Source of the DNA: an uncultured Lachnospiraceae bacterium
GTDB lineage: Bacteria > Bacillota > Clostridia > Lachnospirales > Lachnospiraceae
Direction of reading: 5' to 3'
Assembly (NCBI GenBank): GCA_947246015.1
Contig: CAMXQE010000003.1
Coordinates: 82,643-146,642, forward strand
Length of the DNA: 64,000 nucleotides
Part shown: positions 31,949 through 42,034 of the stretch, in pieces
How positions within the stretch are numbered: position 1 is the first letter of the stretch
How the letters are laid out: every line of letters begins with the position of its first letter
Notes under the pieces: generated by a model
The model's input: only the letters and a program-made list of their open reading frames with translations
What the model was told of the DNA's origin: nothing
Database searches by the model: none
Translations under genes and position numbers: made by a program

Positions 31949-32716
31949 CTACCACTCCAATTCTTTCAGCCACACACTGATCTGCTCTTCGCGTGACATT
32001 TCATCCTGTTTCCGGTATTTAGGGAGTTTCAGCTCCCCTGTAACCTTTCCATCCGAAAGATATAAAATGCGGTTTCCCCGGATAGCCGCTTTCATATCAT
32101 GGGTAACCATAAGGATGCTCTGCCCGTTTGCATGTACGACATTTAATATGTCCAGAATGTTCATCGTGTTGGCCCGGTTAAGGGAACCGGTGGGTTCATC
32201 CGCAAACAGGATATCCGGTTCATTGATCAGCGCCCTTGCGATGGCCGCCCTCTGTGCCTCGCCGCCGGAAACCTGCCCCGGAAGCTGGTCACGGATTCTT
32301 TCAATGGATAGCTGTTGCAAGAGACTGTCCGCTCTGGCTTTTATGTCAGAGGGCTTCTTTTCCTTTTTGTTATATCCTGCCACAAGTACATTTTCTTCAA
32401 TGGTCAGGTTGCTCACTAAATTCATCTGCTGGAACACAAACCCAAACCGCTCAGAGCGTATTGCCGCCATCTCTTTTTCTGACATGCGATGAAGTTCCTT
32501 GGCGCTTCCAGACAGCTTTACACTTCCGCCGGAAATGCTGTCCATGCCGCTGAGCGCATAAAGCAGTGTTGATTTTCCAGCCCCGGAAGGCCCCATGATA
32601 ACCGTGAAATCATTTCGGTAGATTTCCACGTTGATCTGATCCAAAACGATGCTTTCTTTCTCCTGCACCTTAAATACCTTACTTAAATTTTCTGCCGATA
32701 GGATGCTCTCCTGCAT
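31949..32716 (-). CDS. LolD/MacB-type ABC transporter ATPase
   Basis: The 255-aa ATPase has Walker A GPSGAGKST, signature VSGGEAQRAAIARALI, Walker B DILFADEPTGSL and the H-loop VTHD. It powers the adjacent FtsX-like permease. The ATG at 32716 has GAGG at 5 bp; a longer frame to 32734 is less likely. Confidence 0.92.
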   Translation of the reverse strand: MQESILSAENLSKVFKVQEKESIVLDQINVEIYRNDFTVIMGPSGAGKSTLLYALSGMDSISGGSVKLSGSAKELHRMSEKEMAAIRSERFGFVFQQMNLVSNLTIEENVLVAGYNKKEKKPSDIKARADSLLQQLSIERIRDQLPGQVSGGEAQRAAIARALINEPDILFADEPTGSLNRANTMNILDILNVVHANGQSILMVTHDMKAAIRGNRILYLSDGKVTGELKLPKYRKQDEMSREEQISVWLKELEW

Positions 32717-32768
32717 ATTTACCTCTTCCCGCATATCGCCGGCTTAGCCTGCGATATTGCAAATTATC

Positions 32769-33806
<1,038 letters not shown>

Positions 33807-33924
33807 TCACAAGTAAATCCCTCTTTCTGCCTGCTTTCCTGTATCTGTCCGGAATCAACTGCTTTATATTTATCATTTTAGTCAGCCTGACGCTTTTCAT
33901 CAATTTTGATTCCGAATCTCATAG

Positions 33925-33939
33925 ATAAGAAAATCTAAT
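33925..33939 (-). promoter_or_regulatory. Shared regulon operator, site 2 (aldo/keto reductase operon)
   Basis: ATAAGAAAATCTAAT, identical to site 1. A second box, AATTTTGATTCCGAA, lies next to it (33902-33916) and resembles the one beside site 4. Confidence 0.6.
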
Positions 33940-33980
33940 GAAAAACGGATTTTACAGTTGTTTTCTCCCCATGAAAATAG

Positions 33981-34027
33981 TACCTCCAAAGTAGATTTTG
34001 CTTATTACCTTGTCTACTTTGGAGGTA
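33981..34027. repeat. 15-bp perfect inverted repeat between two operons
   Basis: TACCTCCAAAGTAGA and its exact reverse complement are separated by 17 bp, 70 bp after the alcohol dehydrogenase stop. There is no long T-run, so it may be a weak bidirectional terminator or a protein-binding palindrome. Confidence 0.6.
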
Positions 34028-34097
34028 TCATCTCATTGATGAGTGCCGTTTCTGATTCCTTATTCAATTTTACGACAAATATCAGCACCGGCGCGCC

Positions 34098-35264
34098 TTA
34101 TGCCCTACATTCCATCAGAATTTCATAAATATCGTCATGAGTCAGAGGCTTAAAACAGCCGTTTGTAATGATATTAGAAGAATCTGCCACGCTGCGGTAG
34201 TCCGTATCTTCTGAAAGCCCCATCCCGGCAAATGTAGTCGGGAGACCCATCTCCCTGATGAAGGCAGCCAGGCACGCAACACCTTCCTTTGCGGTCTCGG
34301 TTTCCGTCTTGCCTTCCGCACATACGCCAAATACATTGACCGCAAATCGGGCAAATTTCGTCGGCGCTCCTTCACAGAGTCTGCGATACAGAGCCGGATG
34401 AATCACCGCCAGACCCTGTCCGTGGTTGCAGTCTGTGTAAGCCCCCAACTGGTGCTCAATCTGGTGTGCCTGAAAAGAAGAAGTCTTGCCGATTTTCAAA
34501 ATACCATTCTCTGCCATGGCAGACGCCCATTCCAGTTCACTGCGGGCATCCAGATTTTCCGGGTCGTCTTTCACGATCCGCATATTGCGGATCACGCTCC
34601 TCATAACCGCCTCACAGATATCATCGGACAGGTTATTATCTTCCGGGCTGCCAAAGTAAGTCTCCATGCTGTGGCTCAGTGTGTCGAAAGCTCCGGACAT
34701 TACCTGCATCATCGGCAGCGACAGTGTGTAAGAGGGGTCAAGGAATGCAGCGCCAGCGTATGCACCCAGCACACCGGCTTTGATCTTCTTTTCCTCATGA
34801 GTGATCACTGCACCGTTATTCTGTTCCGCCCCTGTACCGGAAGCTGTTACAACAGCGATCATGGGGACATACTCCGAAGGATACTTATGCTCGGTGAATT
34901 CCATTTCCCAGATATCCTGTGTAAGCTTTGCCTGGGCGGAAACAATCTTACAGCAGTCGATCACAGAGCCGCCTCCTACCGCAACGATCAGATCAATCTT
35001 GTTTTCCTTTACCAGAGCCGCACCTTCCTGCACTTTTGCATAAGTGGGATTAGGCATAATGCCTGTAAACTCGGTAATGCTCTTACCGGCACCTTTAAGA
35101 ATACCTGTGATTTCCTCATAAACCCCATTTTTCTGAATGGAACCACCGCCAAAAGCCAGCAGCACATTTCCTCCATAGGAACTTAAAACTTCAGGTAAAT
35201 TCTCTTTCACGCAGCCAATGCCAAAATAATTCTTTGTTGGATAAGAATAAGTAAAACTGTTCAT
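34098..35264 (-). CDS. Iron-containing alcohol dehydrogenase (BdhA/YqhD-like)
   Basis: The 388-aa enzyme has the NAD(P)-binding GGGS motif (VAVGGGSVIDCCK) and all four usual metal ligands: Asp and His in AFDTLSHSMETYF, and two His in QAHQIEHQLGAYTDCNHG. It reduces aldehydes such as butyraldehyde with NADPH. AGAAGGAG lies 8 bp before the ATG at 35264. It is a single-gene unit with an operator 82 bp upstream, suggesting aldehyde-responsive control. Confidence 0.93.
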   Translation of the reverse strand: MNSFTYSYPTKNYFGIGCVKENLPEVLSSYGGNVLLAFGGGSIQKNGVYEEITGILKGAGKSITEFTGIMPNPTYAKVQEGAALVKENKIDLIVAVGGGSVIDCCKIVSAQAKLTQDIWEMEFTEHKYPSEYVPMIAVVTASGTGAEQNNGAVITHEEKKIKAGVLGAYAGAAFLDPSYTLSLPMMQVMSGAFDTLSHSMETYFGSPEDNNLSDDICEAVMRSVIRNMRIVKDDPENLDARSELEWASAMAENGILKIGKTSSFQAHQIEHQLGAYTDCNHGQGLAVIHPALYRRLCEGAPTKFARFAVNVFGVCAEGKTETETAKEGVACLAAFIREMGLPTTFAGMGLSEDTDYRSVADSSNIITNGCFKPLTHDDIYEILMECRA

Positions 35265-35345
35265 TTGATTATCTCCTTCTGTTGATTCTGTGTATATCAT
35301 ATAAATCTCAATTTAAAATAGCAATTCAAGTTTTCAGTCCATTCC

Positions 35346-35360
35346 ATAAGAAAAACTTAT
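35346..35360 (-). promoter_or_regulatory. Shared regulon operator, site 3 (alcohol dehydrogenase)
   Basis: ATAAGAAAAACTTAT, here a perfect dyad ATAAG-N5-CTTAT preceded by TTCC. It lies 82 bp before the alcohol dehydrogenase start, in the short gap after the flavodoxin-cyclophilin gene. Confidence 0.6.
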
Positions 35361-35367
35361 TTTTTTA

Positions 35368-36420
35368 TCATTGGGCTATTTCAATTACTACATCCAAATA
35401 ATCATCCAGATCAAAAAAGCCTGACAGATCCGAAGTGATTTTCCCAAAAACAATGATTCCTGCCGAAATTTCGGGGTTCTCCACCTGATTATTATACAGC
35501 AGACATAAACCATCCCCACCCAGCCAGAACGCAATATCACCGTTTTCAAAAGCTGTCTGTGCATCAGCGCTGTCATAAGGAAGCGCGCTCTCCATACCAC
35601 CATAGAACTCCCGGTCTCCGCCGACACGCTGCATGGAAAGGGTCATGGGAAGCATCTCTGCGAATGCGGCCGCCGTTTCACTGCCATCCAGAACAGCCTC
35701 AAATACCTGCCCGCCTGCTGTAATCGTGATCGGTATTTCCTCAGAAACAACAGAAACCTCATAACCAAGCTGCTGCAGCCATGGAGCAATCTCCTCTGTG
35801 TCATTGGCGGTCAAACCATCAGCGATCACCGCATCCGGGCAAAGTTCTCCAAAAATATGCAGGCTGTTCTCAATGGTGTCGCTGGCGCTGGTACAGAATG
35901 GCACAATCGTCTTTCCGGAAAAATCGCTGCTCTCCAAAAATGTGGCAATCATAGCCGGCGCTTCATCCCACCAGATAGGATAGCCCACAAAAATCGTGTC
36001 ATAAGCAGAAATATCAGTAATGTCCGCTGTGATTTCGGGACGGATACCATCATCGATATCAACCTTTGCTTCCTCTCTCAGGTTCTCGTATGGAACAGCA
36101 CGCCGGATTTCATTTAAATCCCCGCCCGTATACTCTGCGATCAGTTCAGCCACTCCCTTTGTATTTCCGGTATTAGAAAAAAAGGTGACCAATGTATGAT
36201 TTACTGTCCCTGCCGGTTCCTCTGAACTTGATTCTTCTGGCGCCGATTCCTCCAACGCTGCTTCTTCCGGCTCGCTTTCTTCTTCCTGCTCCTGCACGGA
36301 AGATACCATTTCATCTTCCGACGGCTCATTGGCTGTCTGTGCCGTATTTTTGCCACAGGCAGCCAATGTCAGCACCTGCATTGCCAATATAGCTAAAATA
36401 ACCAATAATCTCTTTTTCAT
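35368..36420 (-). CDS. Lipoprotein fusing flavodoxin and cyclophilin-like domains
   Basis: The 350-aa protein has a lipobox (TLAAC, Cys22), an acidic Glu/Ser repeat tract (about residues 35-72), a flavodoxin domain (VTFFSNTGNTKG phosphate loop; YPIWWDEAPAMIATFLESSDF) and a C-terminal cyclophilin-like domain (about residues 230-350; MLPMTLSMQRVGGDREFYG). It unites in one chain the two domains found separately at 21527-22405 and 27430-28116. It would act outside the membrane in reduction of small molecules. Confidence 0.87.
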   Translation of the reverse strand: MKKRLLVILAILAMQVLTLAACGKNTAQTANEPSEDEMVSSVQEQEEESEPEEAALEESAPEESSSEEPAGTVNHTLVTFFSNTGNTKGVAELIAEYTGGDLNEIRRAVPYENLREEAKVDIDDGIRPEITADITDISAYDTIFVGYPIWWDEAPAMIATFLESSDFSGKTIVPFCTSASDTIENSLHIFGELCPDAVIADGLTANDTEEIAPWLQQLGYEVSVVSEEIPITITAGGQVFEAVLDGSETAAAFAEMLPMTLSMQRVGGDREFYGGMESALPYDSADAQTAFENGDIAFWLGGDGLCLLYNNQVENPEISAGIIVFGKITSDLSGFFDLDDYLDVVIEIAQ

Positions 36421-36447
36421 CTCGTTCCATTTCCTTAAAATATATTT

Positions 36448-36825
36448 TTAATATGTGGATGTGACCGCCCTTGTCATAAACCAGTTCTCATCCCTGTTTA
36501 TCAAATTGATTTTGAGTTTCAGCCACCATGTGCTGCGGCTGCCACCAAATACGGCCGCCTCCACAAGACTCTCTCCAATAAGTAAGGCATTATCTCCGTC
36601 TATTGTAATTTGAACCGATTCATGAATGGCAAAATAATAATTTAATGTTCCATCCTCAATAGCATGGATATATGCCTCTTTGGACTGCTGCATCCCCGTC
36701 ATATGAACAAGCACAAAAGTATCATGCAGAACGCTTTCAAGTCTGGTTCTATCCTTTTGGCTCATTCCCCAATACATTTTACGGTAGTTATCTGCTATCT
36801 GGGATTTATCATCCATGGGTAACAA
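36448..36825 (-). CDS. NTF2-like (SnoaL/DUF4440-type) protein
   Basis: The 125-aa protein has the NTF2-like cone fold pattern (a helix with IADNYRKMYWGMSQKDRTRLESVL, then strands including TFVLVHMTG). These domains bind small hydrophobic ligands or act as isomerases/cyclases. It sits between the alcohol dehydrogenase-like gene and the flavodoxin-cyclophilin gene on the same strand. An internal ATG at residue 4 is also possible. Confidence 0.75.
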   Translation of the reverse strand: MLPMDDKSQIADNYRKMYWGMSQKDRTRLESVLHDTFVLVHMTGMQQSKEAYIHAIEDGTLNYYFAIHESVQITIDGDNALLIGESLVEAAVFGGSRSTWWLKLKINLINRDENWFMTRAVTSTY

Positions 36826-36897
36826 ACTCCTTTGCTATTCTGGTAAACAAATAGTTTCCAGAATCCAATCTGCATATCATGCATCTATTTTCTGTAA

Positions 36898-37998
36898 TTA
36901 CCGCATTGCATTTATAATAATGTCCGATATCTCATTCTGATCCAGCATAGACTCAATAGGAACCTGGCTGATACGTTCTTTGGAAACCTCACCGTCAAAA
37001 TACATATCCACACCCAGCCCTGAGAACAGATCTGTCATTTTCTGCACTGACTCCGCAATCTCTCCGTGATACCCAAAAGCATCCGCAAAATATGCACGGA
37101 TATCTTCTTCGTGGTATCCGGCCATTACCTTGAGGAAACGGGGGAATAACGTGGTCAGGCTTTTGCGGTAAGATGAGCCAAACAACACTTCCGGTATAAA
37201 TTCCAATTCATATATATCATAAGCGTAGTTCTCAGTTTTTCCCAGCCCCAGCCTGCCTGATGTGGATATGGAAGCACCATAAAGTATCACTCCCCTGGCA
37301 TCTGTGTCATTGGGGTTATCCCGAAGCTGCTCTGCCGCCTTCAACACATTGCGGATAACGGAAATGCCTGCATCATATGAGACAGGATTCCTGTCCCCGA
37401 TGGTAGACGCTGACAACTGTACCAGAGTGACAAGACCGGTATAGGCCGTCATCTCAGGGCTGAGTGATAAGGAATACTTAGGGGTAAGGATTGCCGTATC
37501 CGCAGCAATTCCATATGCCGTACCGAAGTCATTGGTACGGCTGTCAGCCGAAACAGCCCCCAGTCCGTACTCCGAACCGCTGGAAGGATATGTGGGCATC
37601 AGAATAAGCGGCAGCTTTTCAAGGCCGTAAGGGTTCTTTCTCCCTTTTACATAATCCCACAGATCATCTCCATGAAAGGCTCCAAAGGCAATCAGCTTTG
37701 CTGAATCCATGATGCTTGCGCCGCCTGCGCCGATGATAAGTTCAAGCCCTTTCTCTTTCACAAGCTGAATCCCTTTTTCAATGACTGCAAATTCACGGGA
37801 GGAATTACCAAATTCATAAAATTCCCCGCTACCGGACGAAACAGCCTTTTTTACATCTTCATAGCAACCGTTTTTATGGACGGAACCCCCGCCATAAACA
37901 AACAAAACCTTTTTCCCTTTTGTAAGGTTCTCCAGGTCCCCGGACGGGTCATCTCTAAATAAAAGCCTGGTATCGTTCCTTAACTGAAAATCTTTCAT
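36898..37998 (-). CDS. Alcohol dehydrogenase-like protein lacking metal ligands
   Basis: The 366-aa protein aligns along its length with iron-dependent alcohol dehydrogenases (GGGSVHKNGCYED, GAGGASIMDSAKLIAFGA). However, where the relative at 34098-35264 has AFDTLSH it has GLVTLVQ, and where that has HQIEHQLGAYTDCNHG it has YDIYELEFIPEVLFGS. Thus the Asp and three His ligands are replaced. Loss of metal-dependent hydride transfer is likely, and a regulatory or binding role is possible. The frame is intact and the ribosome binding site good (AAGGAGG), so it is not simple decay. Confidence 0.85.
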   Translation of the reverse strand: MKDFQLRNDTRLLFRDDPSGDLENLTKGKKVLFVYGGGSVHKNGCYEDVKKAVSSGSGEFYEFGNSSREFAVIEKGIQLVKEKGLELIIGAGGASIMDSAKLIAFGAFHGDDLWDYVKGRKNPYGLEKLPLILMPTYPSSGSEYGLGAVSADSRTNDFGTAYGIAADTAILTPKYSLSLSPEMTAYTGLVTLVQLSASTIGDRNPVSYDAGISVIRNVLKAAEQLRDNPNDTDARGVILYGASISTSGRLGLGKTENYAYDIYELEFIPEVLFGSSYRKSLTTLFPRFLKVMAGYHEEDIRAYFADAFGYHGEIAESVQKMTDLFSGLGVDMYFDGEVSKERISQVPIESMLDQNEISDIIINAMR

Positions 37999-38085
37999 GC
38001 TCGTTTACTCCTCCTTATTTCAAATTTCTATATTATATTTTACCTTTTTATATCCTTACATCAATTCTGATTTCTGAACTGTTCC

Positions 38086-38100
38086 ATAAGAAAAACTAAT
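38086..38100 (-). promoter_or_regulatory. Shared regulon operator, site 4 (alcohol dehydrogenase-like operon)
   Basis: ATAAGAAAAACTAAT preceded by TTCC as at site 3, 88 bp before the start. A second box CAATTCTGATTTCTGAA lies at 38062-38078. Confidence 0.6.
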
Positions 38101-38136
38101 GTTACCGGTCACGGAGTGGGCAGTAACAACCGAATG

Positions 38137-38161
38137 CAAAAAAGCACCCTGTCAGGATGCT
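38137..38161 (-). terminator. Terminator of the LysR regulator gene
   Basis: On the minus strand a 7-bp stem (AGCATCC / GGGTGCT, one G-U pair) is followed by six T residues, 18 bp after the stop codon of the regulator. Confidence 0.75.
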
Positions 38162-38178
38162 TTTTCAAAACCGCACAT

Positions 38179-39093
38179 TCAATTTTCTTTCATAAACCGC
38201 TTATAGAACATAGAGGCGAACTCTTCTATATAATAATTACTCCTGTCTTTTTTCCAGAAAGCACAGTAATTAAACTGTATCGGCTTATGATCCTGTCTGT
38301 AAAGGGGGAGCCGTTTAATGGTTCTTCCTGTTTCCGGTAAATTTCCGGAGTCTGCCACGGGCAGGAAGCCTCTGTTCCCAATCACTGCCAGCCGGGCGTC
38401 ATCCACGCTTTCCACAAAATAAAACCGGCTTCCTATTCCCAGCACATTTTGATAAAAACTCTGTTCCAGCTCCTGCTGTTCTTTCTTTGCGATCAGGATA
38501 CAAGTCATGTCCTTCAGTGATTCCGTAGAAACCTCTTCCTCCCGGGCCACTTTACTTCTTCCCGGAAGTTCCACCAGACAGGGAATATAGCGTAAATGAA
38601 AACTCTCATACTCCTCTAAAAAAGCACGGCGCTGATAGCTGAGTACCAGATCTATCTCATTGTTACTGATTTTCTTAAATAAATCCTCGTGACTGTATTT
38701 CGCCACACTTAATAACACCTCTGGGTATTCTTCCGTAAATTCATAAATCGTATCCTGCAGTTCCTTTCCTTCGTATCCGATCAAATATCCAATGCGTAGC
38801 TGCAACTCATCATCCTGACCGATCCGTCTTGTTTCTTTCCGCAGTTCTTCCGCCTGTTCCAGCAGCGCAGACCCGTTTTGATATAGATACTCCCCTGCAG
38901 CAGTGAGAGAAAATTTTCGTTTTTCCCGCTTGATAAGCTGAACGCCCAGATCTTCTTCCAAGGCACTGATCTGCTGCGAGATAGCCGACTGGGATATAAA
39001 ACACTGTTCAGCAGCTTCCGTAAAACTATTGCAGCTGACTACCGCTAAAAAATATTTTATCTGCTTTAGCATTTTACCTTCCTCCCCTCTCAC
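38179..39093 (-). CDS. LysR family transcriptional regulator
   Basis: The 304-aa regulator has the N-terminal winged helix-turn-helix (SFTEAAEQCFISQSAISQQISALEEDLGVQLI) and a type 2 periplasmic-binding-like effector domain (about residues 90-290). LysR proteins usually bind two boxes near their target promoters and respond to a small molecule. It lies at the upstream side of the redox genes, next to operator site 4; I infer that it binds the four shared motifs. GAGGGGAGGAAGG precedes the ATG. Confidence 0.9.
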   Translation of the reverse strand: MRGEEGKMLKQIKYFLAVVSCNSFTEAAEQCFISQSAISQQISALEEDLGVQLIKREKRKFSLTAAGEYLYQNGSALLEQAEELRKETRRIGQDDELQLRIGYLIGYEGKELQDTIYEFTEEYPEVLLSVAKYSHEDLFKKISNNEIDLVLSYQRRAFLEEYESFHLRYIPCLVELPGRSKVAREEEVSTESLKDMTCILIAKKEQQELEQSFYQNVLGIGSRFYFVESVDDARLAVIGNRGFLPVADSGNLPETGRTIKRLPLYRQDHKPIQFNYCAFWKKDRSNYYIEEFASMFYKRFMKEN

Positions 39094-39194
39094 CAGATTT
39101 CGTTTCCACTAAAAATCATCCGTCTACTTTTCACCTTTTCTTTCATCGAATTAAAATCAGGCATACAAGCCGCCAAATTTTCCATAATGCATGT

Positions 39195-39224
39195 ATTATA
39201 ACTTGTAAATCGAACAAAACGCAA
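39195..39224 (-). promoter_or_regulatory. Candidate promoter of the LysR gene
   Basis: TATAAT (39195-39200) on the minus strand with TTGCGT 18 bp upstream (39219-39224). The -10 is perfect and the -35 moderate. Confidence 0.45.
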
Positions 39225-39265
39225 GGCTGTATCTATGAATCTTTTGTGAACAGTAACGTAAAAGT

Positions 39266-39407
39266 TTTCACCCTAACCCCATGCCGCCTGCGGCGGCACA
39301 AATCTTTCATGAGAAGAATGCCGCATTTCAGGCATTCTTCAGCGTGAGACTTAGAGTTTCTCCGCGAAACAGCCCTTGCTGTGAGCGGTTAGAAACTCTT
39401 CTCACGC
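39266..39407. repeat. Dispersed palindromic repeat, copy 2
   Basis: This 142-nt copy is better preserved than the one at 16809-16939. On the minus strand it folds as an outer stem AGCGTGAGA / TCTCACGCT holding AGAGTTTCT / AGAAACTCT, then GAAGAATGCC / GGCATTCTTC, then TGCCGCC / GGCGGCA. It begins exactly at the stop codon of the SDR gene. Confidence 0.78.
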
Positions 39408-40240
39408 TATTTTCCTGCCGGGAAATCTGTGGATGCCGCAAGTTCCGTCTGTGTCTCATAGTCTGCCACCCGTTCTTTCAGCCTCGTAAGGGTTGCAGAC
39501 AGCGCCTGCGAACCAAGTACCATGCGCAAAGGTGCAGGTTCTTTGTCCACACTCTCAATAATACGGGATGCCATACGCACCGGATCGCCAGGGGCAAGGC
39601 CTTTGGATGCATCCAGCATATTGAGGAATCCGTGGCAGGATTCGTATTCCGGCATCAGCTTTGCAACCTTTGCACTTCCATAACGGAACTCCGTCCTTGC
39701 TCCGCCGGGTTCCACCATTGTCACACCGATATTAAACTGTGCGACTTCCTGTGCCACTGCCTCACAGAATCCCTCAATGCCGAATTTAGTGGCATGGTAC
39801 ATAGAATTGGCGGCAAATGCCACCTGCGCGCCATAAGTGGACATCTGGATGATCCTGCCGCCTCCCTGCCTGCGCAGATACGGCAGGGTGGACTTGATCA
39901 GATGGATGGAACCCACCAGATTTGTTGCGATAATATGGTCTATTTCTTCATCTGACAACTCTTCCGCACAGCCGAACAATCCATAACCTGCATTGCTGAC
40001 TACTACATCAATCCGCTCATATTTCGCAAAGGAAGAATCCACCAGCTTTTTAAGCGCCGGAATATCTGTCACATCCAGAATCTCACAGTCAAATGTTTCC
40101 GGATACTTTTTAACCAAGTCCTGAACCTTATCTTTATTTCGGACAGTACCGATTACCCAGTCTCCTCTTTCCAGAAGCTGTTTTGTCATTTCGTAACCAA
40201 ATCCACTGGATACACCAGTAATAAGCCATGTTCTGCTCAT
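39407..40240 (-). CDS. Short-chain dehydrogenase/reductase (classical SDR)
   Basis: The 277-aa oxidoreductase has the cofactor loop TGVSSGFG, NAGYG, and the active site tyrosine-lysine pair in YHATK. It reduces or oxidises a small carbonyl/alcohol substrate with NAD(P)H. It starts 12 bp after the methyltransferase gene and its stop codon abuts the dispersed repeat. Confidence 0.9.
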   Translation of the reverse strand: MSRTWLITGVSSGFGYEMTKQLLERGDWVIGTVRNKDKVQDLVKKYPETFDCEILDVTDIPALKKLVDSSFAKYERIDVVVSNAGYGLFGCAEELSDEEIDHIIATNLVGSIHLIKSTLPYLRRQGGGRIIQMSTYGAQVAFAANSMYHATKFGIEGFCEAVAQEVAQFNIGVTMVEPGGARTEFRYGSAKVAKLMPEYESCHGFLNMLDASKGLAPGDPVRMASRIIESVDKEPAPLRMVLGSQALSATLTRLKERVADYETQTELAASTDFPAGK

Positions 40241-40252
40241 TTCATTTTCCTC

Positions 40253-40918
40253 CTAACTTTTTGTATAATCTCTCGTCATCTTTAAGCCAGTAAAACATAC
40301 TCGCAAAATGCAGGTATCGTAATCCTTTAATGCATCATGCAGTGTTTCCTTTTTCAATATCTGCGTCTTTTGTTCAAAAACAGAAAGAAATCTTGGATTA
40401 TGATAAATGACCGTAACCATACTGTTCATTTCATTTCTGCTTTCAGCTATTTTATCTACTACCCTTTGTAAAACGTTCTTGGAAAACGGGTTAAAAAAGA
40501 AAAATACATTGAAATCTTCATATCTGTCAAAATCCATTGCATCAGCCTGCAAACATTCAATTCTATCTTCTCTCCCTAAAATCTTAAAATTTCTGTTGGC
40601 AACCTGTACCAGCTCCTGTTGGATTTCTATACCCGCTATCCTCTGGAAAGGAAATCCTGTCGCCTCTTTTAAAACGACCCCTTTTTCGCATCCAACGCCT
40701 AACAGCTTTGCATCCTCAAAAGACAGTCTTTGAAAAATCTCCCTAATATGCTTTTCGTTAGTTTTACTATAACCATGAAATGAATGACCGCTTTTTTCAT
40801 AAAGTCTGATGTCTCTCATTGTAAAATCCAATCCATGCGGTTTTTCATATAAGATATACTGTACAAAAAATAAAATATATCTTCTTATTCTGATAACTAT
40901 ATTTTTTACTTCATCCAC
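40253..40918 (-). CDS. SAM-dependent methyltransferase-like protein
   Basis: The 221-aa protein has a Rossmann methyltransferase core: KLLGVGCEKGVVLKEA (SAM-binding glycine loop), IAGIEIQQELVQVA (acidic end of strand 2), IECLQADAMDF and NVFFFFNPF. The first 35 residues may be overcalled because the GTG start abuts AGGAG; an internal ATG (MRDIRLYEKSG) could be the true start. Substrate unknown. Confidence 0.75.
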   Translation of the reverse strand: MDEVKNIVIRIRRYILFFVQYILYEKPHGLDFTMRDIRLYEKSGHSFHGYSKTNEKHIREIFQRLSFEDAKLLGVGCEKGVVLKEATGFPFQRIAGIEIQQELVQVANRNFKILGREDRIECLQADAMDFDRYEDFNVFFFFNPFSKNVLQRVVDKIAESRNEMNSMVTVIYHNPRFLSVFEQKTQILKKETLHDALKDYDTCILRVCFTGLKMTRDYTKS

Positions 40919-40956
40919 CTCCTGACTATCTCACTATCATTCCTTTTTCAAAGCTC

Positions 40957-41087
40957 CTACGATTTCGTTTCAAAGAACCTTTCTCCTAGTCCTACCCGGC
41001 ATTGCTGATCCACCTTCGTAGTGATAAAAAGCTCTTCCCTCGGCACACCGCAGTCCTTGAGAGCTGCCCCTACTGCCTCCTCAGAGA
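40957..41087 (-). pseudogene. Fragment of an aldo/keto reductase
   Basis: About 43 codons on the minus strand read EEAVGAALKDCGVPREELFITTKV, which matches the catalytic-lysine strand region of DkgA-type aldo/keto reductases. The frame then runs into unrelated sequence and a TAG. No start is present. Confidence 0.65.
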
Positions 41088-41233
41088 CGTGTTGTCAAGT
41101 GTTACTGTATAATTGTTTATAGGTTAAACTTATAGAATGCTATTGCATGAGAAATCAGCTATTGCTGATTTAAAAAACTATAAAGACATGGTTTTATTTT
41201 TGAGAAAATCTTCTGTTTAATTCTATTAGCTTT

Positions 41234-41375
41234 TTATACTATCAATGTATATAGGGAAAGCATTTTTTCTATCCCGTTTTTAAAATCCATGAACAGGTCA
41301 TACCGTATCCGCTTCATGTTAATCTTATAGCTGTCCCTGACCAGACGCAGGATAGACAGCGCCACTTTTTTTCAT
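41234..41375 (-). pseudogene. C-terminal remnant of a transposase-like gene
   Basis: About 46 codons end at TAA (41234-41236) and read VALSILRLVRDSYKINMKRI followed by RYDLFMDFKNGIEKML. The pattern resembles the C-terminus of DDE transposases of the ISAs1/H-repeat kind; the family call is tentative. Confidence 0.45.
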
Positions 41376-41450
41376 AATCTGCAGATTCTTTGCACATGTT
41401 TTTGCCATGCTCGTGTTTTAGTCGCCTCCAAATGTGAAATCCAGCTGCCA

Positions 41451-41933
41451 GTGCAGGCTGTGGAAATGCTGGGGGCTGTATCCAAAACTGTAAAATTCCT
41501 ACGCTTGAAAATGAGCAAAACCACTTCTTCTCTGCCAGAATATCCTGCTGTCATGGAAATGAACGATGTCGGTTCTACCCTCGACCTACAGCTTATGGCT
41601 GAAATTGGGGACGTGACACGCTTCACATACTGTGGGGCACTGACTGCTTTTACCGATGTTGATCCTAGAAAGAACGATTCCAGGCAACACGTCCCAAAAA
41701 GCATACATACGACAAAAAAAGATTCGCAAAATCTGCGCAAAACCCTTTTTCAGATCATGGACAGCCTTATCAAACATTCCCCTGCTGACGATGCTGTTTA
41801 TACTTTCATGGACAGAAAACGGGCACAAGGCGAGCCTTATTACGTCTATATGACCGCCAAGGCGAATAAGTTTCTACGCATTTACTATGGACGAGTGAAA
41901 GAATACATGGCATCGCTAGAAGTGGAACAGTAA
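41451..41933 (+). pseudogene. IS110 family transposase, C-terminal remnant
   Basis: The 160 codons contain the transposase_20 (IS110 C-terminal) pattern: PAVMEMNDVGSTLDLQLMAE, IGDVTRFTYCGALTAF and the end YYVYMTAKANKFLRIYYGRV. The N-terminal DEDD catalytic half is missing, so it cannot transpose. Confidence 0.8.
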
Positions 41934-42034
41934 AACTCTCCATCTGTTGACATCCAAGCTTTCACAGATGATCAGCCTGCAACTGTCATGGCACATTATC
42001 AATAGGTATATACCTATCATGAAGCTGTAACCAC

